From Pseudomonadota bacterium (GTDB lineage: Bacteria; Pseudomonadota; Alphaproteobacteria; Caulobacterales; Caulobacteraceae), in assembly GCA_023424215.1 (NCBI GenBank), contig JAFAEC010000222.1, positions 1 through 15,383 on the forward strand: a DNA stretch of 15,383 bases. The letters run 5' to 3'. This document shows, piece after piece, positions 10,198 to 15,383 of this stretch (positions within the stretch are counted from its first letter, which is position 1; the number at the start of each line of letters is the position of its first letter). The translations under genes were made by a program, and so were the position numbers. The notes beneath the pieces are model-generated. The model saw nothing but the letters and a program-made list of their open reading frames with translations. It was not told the origin of the DNA and did not search any database.

Positions 10198-10365
10198 ATG
10201 TTCGAGACGCTCCGCTGCCAGTTGAAGGGCGGGCACCTGTTCGTTGACAGCCGTAGCCACCCGGGCATGCAGACCTGCGTCCGCTGCCGGATGCGCAAGC
10301 CGTTCGAGGGCTCGGCCCCGGGTCGCGCCGCGGCGGACGAGGATCCGGGAAAGCCCCGAAGCTAG
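10198..10365 (+). CDS. Small protein with a candidate C-H-C-C zinc site, 55 residues
   Basis: The product starts MFETLRCQLKGGHLFVDSRS and contains TCVRCRMRKPFEG. Cys7, His13, Cys27 and Cys30 are spaced as C-x5-H-x13-C-x2-C, a pattern suited to one zinc ion and reminiscent of small CxxC proteins. I cannot name the family with certainty, and no function is known to me. The ATG at 10198 is preferred because GGGAGAG (10186-10192) sits 5 bases upstream and a good promoter lies before it. A longer frame from 10114 would begin upstream of that promoter. The last ~17 residues are charged and Ala/Gly/Pro-rich, probably disordered. The stop TAG lies in the palindrome CTAG that also encodes the stop of pyrG on the other strand. 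Confidence 0.7.
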   Translation: MFETLRCQLKGGHLFVDSRSHPGMQTCVRCRMRKPFEGSAPGRAAADEDPGKPRS

Positions 10366-12014
10366 ACCAGCCGGCTCTGCACCACGGCCGCCTCGATGAA
10401 GCCCGCGAACAGCGGATGCGGTGCGAACGGCCGGCTCTTCAGCTCCGGGTGGTACTGGACGCCGATGAACCAAGGATGGTCCGGCCGCTCGACGGTCTCA
10501 GGCAGCACGCCGTCCGGCGACAGGCCGGCGAAGACCAGCCCGGCCTTCGCCTCGATGGCGTCCCGGTAGTTGATGTTGACCTCGTAGCGGTGCCGGTGGC
10601 GCTCGCTGATCGTGGTCGAACCGTAGATGTCGGCGATCCTCGATCCGGGCTTGAGCGTCGACTCATACGCCCCCAGCCGCATGGTGCCGCCCAGGTCGTC
10701 GCCGGCCGTGCGCCTGACCCGCTCGTTGCCCTGGGTCCATTCGGTCATCAGGCCGACCACGGGCTCCTCGGTCGGGCCGAACTCCGTCGAGGAGGCCTTG
10801 GGGAAGCCCGCCAGATTCCGGGCCGCCTCGATCACCGCCATCTGCATGCCGAAGCAGATGCCGAAATAGGGAATGTTGCGTTCGCGGGCGAAGCGGGCCG
10901 CCTGGATCTTGCCCTCGGAGCCGCGCTCGCCGAAGCCGCCGGGCACCAGAATGGCGTGGGCGCCCTGCAGACGCGCGTCGCAGGCCTCGCGGTCGCCCTC
11001 GAAGGTCTCGGCCTCGACCCAGTCGATGTTGACCTTGACGTTGTTGGCCACGCCGCCGTGATGTAGCGCCTCGATGAGCGATTTGTAGGCGTCCTTCAGC
11101 ACCGTGTACTTGCCCACCACGGCCACGGTGACCTCGCCATCCGGCTGCAGCCGCCGGCGGGCGATCTCCTCCCAGCGCGACAGATCAGGCGCCGGCGCAT
11201 CCGCGAGCCCGAAATGGGCCAGAACCTCGGCGTCGAGTCCCTCGCGGTGATAGTCGAGCGGCACGGCGTAGATGTCGGCCGAATCCATCGCCTGGATGAC
11301 GCTGCTTTCCCGCACGTTGCAGAACAGACCGATCTTGCGCTTCTCGTCCGGCGGAATCGGGAATTCGCAGCGGCACAGCAGGATGTCGGGCTGGATGCCG
11401 ATCGAACGCAGCTCCTTGACTGAGTGCTGCGTCGGCTTGGTCTTCATCTCCCCGGCTGTCTTGATGAACGGCAACAGGGTCAGGTGCACGAAGCAGCTCT
11501 GGCCGCGCGGCAGGTCCTGGCCCAGTTGGCGGATCGCCTCGAAGAAGGGCAGGCCCTCGATGTCTCCGACGGTGCCGCCGATCTCGACGAGCACGAAGTC
11601 GACCGGCTCGCCCTCGTCGGTCAGGGCCGGCGACAGGCAGAACTGCTTGATCTGGTCGGTGACGTGCGGGATCACCTGGACCGTAGCGCCCAGATAGTCG
11701 CCGCGCCGCTCCTTCTCGAGGATGGTCGAATAGATGCGGCCAGTGGTGATGTTGTCAGACTTCGCCGCCGAGACGCCGGTGAAGCGTTCGTAGTGGCCGA
11801 GGTCGAGATCGGTCTCGGCCCCGTCGTCAGTGACGAAGACCTCGCCGTGCTGATACGGGCTCATCGTGCCCGGATCGACGTTCAGATAGGGGTCGAGCTT
11901 GCGCAGCCGGACCTTGTAGCCGCGCGCCTGCAGCAGCGCGCCGAGAGCGGCGGAGGCGAGGCCCTTTCCGAGGGAGGAGACCACGCCGCCGGTGATGAAC
12001 ACATAACGAGGCAT
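10362..12014 (-). CDS. pyrG: CTP synthase PyrG
   Basis: PyrG converts UTP, ATP and glutamine to CTP, the last step of pyrimidine nucleotide synthesis. The 550 residues divide into an N-terminal amidoligase (about 1-270) with the P-loop GGVVSSLGKG (9-18), KLDPYLNVDPGTMSP (39-53) and VEIGGTVGDIE (143-153), and a C-terminal class I glutaminase (about 295-545). The glutaminase has PGGFGERG (358-365), nucleophile Cys387 in GICFGMQ, and His522 and Glu524 in VQYHPEL. Length and motifs are normal. In Caulobacter this enzyme also forms filaments that affect cell shape; whether it does so here is unknown. The start follows an AAGGTG site (complement of 12022-12027), 7 bases upstream. A terminator-like hairpin separates it from secG, and a palindrome with GANTC sites lies just upstream. 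Confidence 0.97.
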   Translation of the reverse strand: MPRYVFITGGVVSSLGKGLASAALGALLQARGYKVRLRKLDPYLNVDPGTMSPYQHGEVFVTDDGAETDLDLGHYERFTGVSAAKSDNITTGRIYSTILEKERRGDYLGATVQVIPHVTDQIKQFCLSPALTDEGEPVDFVLVEIGGTVGDIEGLPFFEAIRQLGQDLPRGQSCFVHLTLLPFIKTAGEMKTKPTQHSVKELRSIGIQPDILLCRCEFPIPPDEKRKIGLFCNVRESSVIQAMDSADIYAVPLDYHREGLDAEVLAHFGLADAPAPDLSRWEEIARRRLQPDGEVTVAVVGKYTVLKDAYKSLIEALHHGGVANNVKVNIDWVEAETFEGDREACDARLQGAHAILVPGGFGERGSEGKIQAARFARERNIPYFGICFGMQMAVIEAARNLAGFPKASSTEFGPTEEPVVGLMTEWTQGNERVRRTAGDDLGGTMRLGAYESTLKPGSRIADIYGSTTISERHRHRYEVNINYRDAIEAKAGLVFAGLSPDGVLPETVERPDHPWFIGVQYHPELKSRPFAPHPLFAGFIEAAVVQSRLV

Positions 12015-12017
12015 GGG

Positions 12018-12043
12018 GAATCACCTTAGCGCCGATTCGGCGC
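12018..12043 (-). promoter_or_regulatory. 15-bp perfect palindrome with GANTC sites upstream of pyrG
   Basis: GCGCCGA (12029-12035), a single central base, and TCGGCGC (12037-12043) form a perfect inverted repeat whose centre is GATTC (12034-12038). A second GANTC site, GAATC, lies at 12018-12022, 16 bp away and 4 bases from the pyrG start codon. GANTC is the target of the cell-cycle methylase CcrM in Caulobacterales. The element could be an operator, a hairpin next to the ribosome-binding site or a methylation-sensitive control site. The sequence structure is certain; the function is inferred. Confidence 0.45.
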
Positions 12044-12077
12044 CGCTACTCCGGAGACTTTGAGGGCGGGAAGAGAA

Positions 12078-12098
12078 GGCGGGGATAAACGCCCCGCC
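12078..12098 (-). terminator. Terminator-like hairpin between secG and pyrG
   Basis: On the minus strand GGCGGGG, a 7-base loop CGTTTAT and CCCCGCC form a perfect 7-bp GC stem just after the secG stop, followed by TTCTCTT. This is a good intrinsic terminator by the standards of GC-rich genomes. It suggests that pyrG is transcribed from its own promoter in the ~60 bases that follow, although no convincing promoter could be picked there. Confidence 0.55.
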
Positions 12099-12102
12099 CA
12101 CC

Positions 12103-12525
12103 TTATTCGGTCGGAGCCGGCTGGGCCGGGGCGGGCGCGGCCGAAGCGCCCGACAGGCTCGACTCGAGGTCCTGCAGCGACGGCGCCGCCGGCTGGGCCG
12201 GAGCCGCGGCCGCGGGATCGGCGGCGGGCGTCGAAGAGGTCGGCGGCGGCGCGGCCAGTTCGCCCACCGCGTCAGCGTCGACGATCGACCGGCTGGCGCG
12301 ATCCATGTTGCCGACGATGGTCAGGCCGATGGCGCACAGGAAGAACAGGATCGACAGGATCCACGTCGTCCGCGTCAGCAGGTTGCCGGCGCCGCGGGCG
12401 GTCATGAAGCCCGACGGCCCCCCGCCCATGCCCAGCGCGCCGCCTTCCGACCGCTGCAGCAGGATCACGCCGGCGAGCGCGACCGAAATCAGGATCATGG
12501 CGACGAGGAGAATGGTCTGGAGCAT
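12103..12525 (-). CDS. secG: Protein translocase subunit SecG
   Basis: SecG is the small accessory subunit of the SecYEG inner-membrane channel that helps SecA-driven export. The 140-residue product has the family plan: membrane segment at about 3-23, a cytoplasmic loop with QRSEGGALGMGGG (24-36), GFMTARGAGNLLTRTTW (39-55), and a second membrane segment at about 54-72. The tail of about 60 residues is rich in Ala and Pro (AAPPPTSSTPAADPAAAAPA-like) and is probably disordered; such tails are common in alphaproteobacterial SecG. No Shine-Dalgarno sequence is evident before the ATG. It lies 78 bases after tpiA in the same direction and is followed by a terminator-like hairpin. Confidence 0.93.
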   Translation of the reverse strand: MLQTILLVAMILISVALAGVILLQRSEGGALGMGGGPSGFMTARGAGNLLTRTTWILSILFFLCAIGLTIVGNMDRASRSIVDADAVGELAAPPPTSSTPAADPAAAAPAQPAAPSLQDLESSLSGASAAPAPAQPAPTE

Positions 12526-12541
12526 GGCGGCCGATATGTGT

Positions 12542-12557
12542 GGCGCGGACCCGCGCC
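12542..12557. repeat. 16-bp inverted repeat between tpiA and secG
   Basis: GGCGCGG (12542-12548) and CCGCGCC (12551-12557) are perfect inverted copies separated by AC. No T tract follows on either strand, so it is not an evident terminator. On the minus strand it lies between a TTGATC box (complement of 12558-12563) and a weak CACATA box (complement of 12535-12540), where an operator or spacer hairpin could sit. Short GC palindromes are easily formed by chance in such DNA. Confidence 0.3.
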
Positions 12558-12603
12558 GATCAAGCGGCGGCGTCTATCATGGCGGCGGAGCGGGGGCTAG
12601 GGG

Positions 12604-13353
12604 TCAGGCCGCCCGCACGATGGTGAGGAAATCGGCGGCCTTTAGCGACGCCCCGCCCACCAGTGCGCCGCCGACCTCCGGCACGGCGAGAATGGCGCGG
12701 GCGTTGTCCGGCTTCACCGACCCGCCATAGAGGATGGGCGCCGTCGCCGCCGCCAGGCCGAGACGCTCGATCATGGCGGCGCGCACCGCCCGGTGCACCT
12801 CCTCGATCTGCTCCAGCGTCGGGGTCAGTCCGGTGCCGATGGCCCAGACCGGCTCATAGGCCACGGCGAAGTCCCGGCCCGTCGCCGCCAGAGGCAGCGA
12901 GTTCAGCACCTGGCCGCGCACAACCTCGACGGCGCGGCCGGCCTCCCGCTCGGTCAAGGTCTCGCCGACGCAGACGATCGGAGCCAGCCCGGCCTCCAGC
13001 GCCGCGGCGGCCTTGGCCGCGACCACGGCGTCGGTTTCGCCATAGCCCTGACGCCGCTCGGAATGGCCGACGATCACCAGCGTGGCGCCGGCGTCCTTCA
13101 GCATCTCGGCCGACACGTCGCCGGTATAGGCGCCGGCGCGCTCCGCCCGACAGTCCTGTCCGCCGACCTCCACAGGGCCGCCTCGCAGCGCCCCGGCCAT
13201 GCGGTCGATCAGGGTGGCGGGCGGACACAGGGCGACGCGGCAGCCGACCGGGCTGCCCTCGAGGTCGGCGCGCATGGCGTCCGCTTCGACCAGGCTCGCG
13301 CCCAGACCGTTCATCTTCCAGTTGCCGGCGATCAGCTTCACGGATTGTTTCAT
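12604..13353 (-). CDS. tpiA: Triosephosphate isomerase TpiA
   Basis: TpiA interconverts dihydroxyacetone phosphate and glyceraldehyde 3-phosphate in glycolysis and gluconeogenesis. The 249-residue product has normal length and all catalytic residues: Asn11 and Lys13 in AGNWKMNG, the electrophile His97 in IVGHSERR (94-101), and the base Glu167 in AYEPVWAIGTG (165-175), which also contains the mobile loop. The phosphate-binding ends LYGGSVKPDN (208-217) and GALVGGASL (229-237) are present. The start at 13353 is preferred over the longer reading from 13389 because it begins the conserved KQSVKLIAGNWKMN core and has a GAGG element just upstream. It is divergent from the ppiD-like gene across a 127-base gap and is followed by secG. 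Confidence 0.96.
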   Translation of the reverse strand: MKQSVKLIAGNWKMNGLGASLVEADAMRADLEGSPVGCRVALCPPATLIDRMAGALRGGPVEVGGQDCRAERAGAYTGDVSAEMLKDAGATLVIVGHSERRQGYGETDAVVAAKAAAALEAGLAPIVCVGETLTEREAGRAVEVVRGQVLNSLPLAATGRDFAVAYEPVWAIGTGLTPTLEQIEEVHRAVRAAMIERLGLAAATAPILYGGSVKPDNARAILAVPEVGGALVGGASLKAADFLTIVRAA

Positions 13354-13409
13354 GGAGGCCTCTTTAGGCATCGAACGCGCCATAGCCAAGCCGTCGGGGC
13401 GCTCTCGTC

Positions 13410-13439
13410 TTGCCGGGCGGGTCGATCAACCCCTATAGG
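13410..13439 (+). promoter_or_regulatory. Candidate promoter for the ppiD-like gene
   Basis: TTGCCG (13410-13415) and TATAGG (13434-13439), 18 bases apart, resemble a sigma-70 type promoter, 41 bases before the ATG at 13481. The gap 13354-13480 must also hold the tpiA promoter on the other strand, but no single good candidate for tpiA stands out. Confidence 0.35.
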
Positions 13440-13480
13440 CCGAAGCGGCTACTCTTGCCGCCGTTCCGCCAGGACTGACC

Positions 13481-15383
13481 ATGCTCACCGCCTTCCGCAC
13501 CTTCGCCAAGTCACCGTGGGCCATCGGCCTGCTCGTGCTGCTCGCGCTGGGCCTGCTCATCACCGGCGGCACGCAGATGGATGTGCTGGCGAATCTCGGC
13601 CCCAAACATGTGATCAGCGCCGGCGACCGCAGCGTGGACGCCCTCGAGTTCCGCGCCGACATGGAGCGCGTCCGCACCCAGGCCCAGGAACAGTCCGGCC
13701 AGGCCGTCAGCTTCGAACAACTCGTCGGCGAGGGCGGCGAACTGGTCCAGTACCTGCGCCAGCGCTCGCAACAGCTCGGCTTCATGGCCTGGGCCTGGAA
13801 CGCCGGGGTGCGCCCGGGCAAGGAGCTCGTCCTTCGCCAGATCCGCCAGGCTCCGGCCTTCTTCGACTCGGTCACCGGCCGCTTCAGCGAGGAGCAGTAC
13901 CGGTCCGTCCTGGCCGAGAATAACGCCACGCCGGAGATGTTCGAGGAACAGCTTCGCGACGAGGTCGTCACCCGCCATTTCGGCGCCGCCATGGGCGCGG
14001 GCGCCCGCCTGCCGGGCGTCTACGGCGCCGTTCTCGCCAACCAGGCGATGGAGACGCGCGACGGCCGCTGGTTCACCGTGACCCAGGCCATGGCCGGCCG
14101 CGCCCCGGCCCCCACCGAGGCCCAGCTGACCGCCTTCATGAACCAGAACGCCGCCCGTCTGCGCCAGCCGGAATTCCGTTCGGGCACCCTGGTGCTGTTC
14201 GACAGCCCCGCCGACGCCTCGGCCGCCATTTCGGAAGAGCGCATCCAGGAGCGCTTTGAATTCCGGCGCGAAGCCCTGTCCCGTCCCGAGCGTCGCACCT
14301 TCATCACCCTGACCGCCCCCACCCAGGCCGCCGCCGCCCGCATCGCGGCCGCCCTGCGGGCGGGCCAGACCCCGGAAGCCGTGGGCCAGGCGAACAACCT
14401 CCAGCCGGCGCGGTACGAAGACACTCCGCGCAGCGCCGTCAGCGATCCTGCGGTCGCCGCGGCCGTCTTCGGCCTGACCGAGGGCCAGGTCTCGGACCCG
14501 ATCCAGGCTCGCGTCGGCTTCGTCGTGGCCCGCGTCACCGGCGTCACCCCGGGGCAGGCGGTGACCCTGCCCGAGGTTCGCGACCAGGTCGTCCAGGAGC
14601 TGCGTCAGGAGCAGGCCCGCGCGGCGGTGTTCGAACGGGTCCAGGCCTACGACAAGGCCCGTCAGGAGGGTAAGTCGCTGGAGGCCGCCGTGGCCGAGGT
14701 CGGCGCCCGAACCCTGCAGATCCCGCTGGTGACCCGCGAGGGCCGCAGCCGCGAACAGCCCGGCTTCACCGCCCCTCCGCAACTGCTCGACGCGATGTGG
14801 TCGCTGGGCGCGAATGCCGTGAGCGAGGTCGTCGAGGCCGGCGGCGGCCAGTATTTCGTCGTCCGGGTCGATCGGGTCGTGGCGCCCGCCCTGCCCGCCC
14901 TGTCCGAGCCGGGCGTCCGCCAGCAGCTGGCTGCGGCCTGGACTGCGCAGGAGAACGCGCGGCTGCTGAACACCCGGGTAGAGGCGCTGTCGTCGCGCAT
15001 CCGCCGGGGTGAGGACCTCGCCGCCGTGGCCGCCTCCGTGGGCGCCAGCGTCACCTCCGCCACCGGCGTCAGCCGTCAGGACCAGGCCCGCGGCCAGGGC
15101 GTGCTGGCGGGCCTGTTCACGGCCGGTCGCAACGAGGTCTTCTCGCAGCAGCAGAGCGAGGACAGCTTCGTCATCGGCCGGACCGACCGGATCACGCCGC
15201 CCAATCCGACGCTCGCCGCGCCCATGGCCGAGCAGTTCCGCGCCCGCATGGCGTCGGACAGCCTGAGCGCCCTCGGCGAGGCGGCTGTCGTCGCCGCGGC
15301 GGAGCGGGTCGGGGCCGAGTACGACGAGGCCGAAGCCCGCGGCGCCCTGGGCCTCGAGCCCGCCCCGGCGGCGGGTTCCGCGG
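13481..15383 (+). CDS. ppiD: Membrane-anchored SurA/PpiD-type peptidyl-prolyl isomerase (3'-partial)
   Basis: PpiD-type proteins are anchored in the inner membrane and help newly exported proteins fold in the periplasm, often near the Sec channel. The frame runs 634 codons to the right edge with no stop. It begins MLTAFRTFAKSPW, has one membrane anchor at about 13-30, then a long helical SurA-like region (about 45-220). A parvulin-like domain follows at about 232-370; its end, AVFGLTEGQVSDPIQARVGF (about 328-347) and then VVARV, is typical. The usual His-Ile-Leu opening of an active parvulin domain is replaced (RRTFITLTA), so isomerase activity may be weak or absent, as in other PpiD proteins. 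An AGGA site 7 bases upstream supports the ATG. The Ala/Pro-rich visible end suggests that little of the protein is missing. Confidence 0.85.
   Translation, partial: MLTAFRTFAKSPWAIGLLVLLALGLLITGGTQMDVLANLGPKHVISAGDRSVDALEFRADMERVRTQAQEQSGQAVSFEQLVGEGGELVQYLRQRSQQLGFMAWAWNAGVRPGKELVLRQIRQAPAFFDSVTGRFSEEQYRSVLAENNATPEMFEEQLRDEVVTRHFGAAMGAGARLPGVYGAVLANQAMETRDGRWFTVTQAMAGRAPAPTEAQLTAFMNQNAARLRQPEFRSGTLVLFDSPADASAAISEERIQERFEFRREALSRPERRTFITLTAPTQAAAARIAAALRAGQTPEAVGQANNLQPARYEDTPRSAVSDPAVAAAVFGLTEGQVSDPIQARVGFVVARVTGVTPGQAVTLPEVRDQVVQELRQEQARAAVFERVQAYDKARQEGKSLEAAVAEVGARTLQIPLVTREGRSREQPGFTAPPQLLDAMWSLGANAVSEVVEAGGGQYFVVRVDRVVAPALPALSEPGVRQQLAAAWTAQENARLLNTRVEALSSRIRRGEDLAAVAASVGASVTSATGVSRQDQARGQGVLAGLFTAGRNEVFSQQQSEDSFVIGRTDRITPPNPTLAAPMAEQFRARMASDSLSALGEAAVVAAAERVGAEYDEAEARGALGLEPAPAAGSA

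Noticed and set aside
12588..12600. GCTAG promoter-like box on the + strand between secG and tpiA
   Set aside because: No + strand gene lies downstream that it could serve, and it has no matching -35 box.
13354..13389. Longer N-terminus for tpiA
   Set aside because: The 12 added residues are not part of the family, and the ATG at 13353 has a nearby ribosome-binding element.
12793..13923. A 376-codon + strand frame running opposite tpiA and into the ppiD-like gene
   Set aside because: It is antisense to all the catalytic motifs of tpiA, overlaps the ppiD-like start in another frame, and its product has no recognisable features.
13511..14782. A 423-codon minus-strand frame opposite the ppiD-like gene
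   Set aside because: Low-complexity Gly/Ala/Arg composition and complete overlap with a recognisable SurA/PpiD-type protein make it a shadow frame.

Overview
This window comes from a very GC-rich chromosome, most likely an alphaproteobacterium of the Caulobacteraceae (Brevundimonas or Caulobacter-like). The evidence is the housekeeping block pyrG–secG–tpiA–ppiD at the right, several upstream elements resembling the Caulobacter housekeeping promoter (TTGACGS / GCTANAWC), and GANTC (CcrM-type) sites upstream of pyrG. The genus is an inference from gene order and style; no database search was possible.

Layout. (1) 2–3387, + strand: the tail of a compact histidine operon, hisB (5' end cut by the window edge, possibly fused to the end of HisC), hisH, hisA, hisF and fused hisIE. 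Each gene overlaps the next by 4 bases. The proteins read like the enterobacterial type of these enzymes and not like the usual alphaproteobacterial ones, which suggests an acquired operon. A 58-codon unknown gene follows (3426–3602). (2) 3671–10091, + strand: a predicted 5-oxoproline (pyroglutamate) uptake and breakdown module: a fused ATP-dependent 5-oxoprolinase of 1211 residues, the two membrane subunits DUF969 and DUF979, and a DUF2891 protein of unknown function. (3) 10198–10365, + strand: a 55-residue protein with a possible C-H-C-C zinc site. It shares the palindromic stop CTAG with the convergent pyrG. (4) 10362–13353, - strand: pyrG (CTP synthase), secG (Sec translocon subunit) and tpiA (triosephosphate isomerase). 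(5) 13481 to the right edge, + strand: a membrane-anchored SurA/PpiD-type periplasmic folding factor, divergent from tpiA and cut by the window end.

How the genes work together. The his genes carry out the middle of histidine synthesis: HisIE opens and hydrolyses the phosphoribosyl-ATP products, HisA isomerises the product, HisH/HisF form the imidazole ring and HisB dehydrates it. The transporter pair is predicted to import 5-oxoproline, which the oxoprolinase opens to glutamate at the cost of ATP. Glutamate is also the amino donor for histidine synthesis, but a functional link between the two blocks is speculation. The most useful open question is the role of DUF2891 in the oxoproline module. 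The most interesting regulatory signal is a perfect 15-bp palindrome centred on a GANTC site, with a second GANTC site 16 bp away, just upstream of pyrG. No rRNA, tRNA, CRISPR array or insertion sequence was seen, and no gene-free stretch longer than 300 bases exists.
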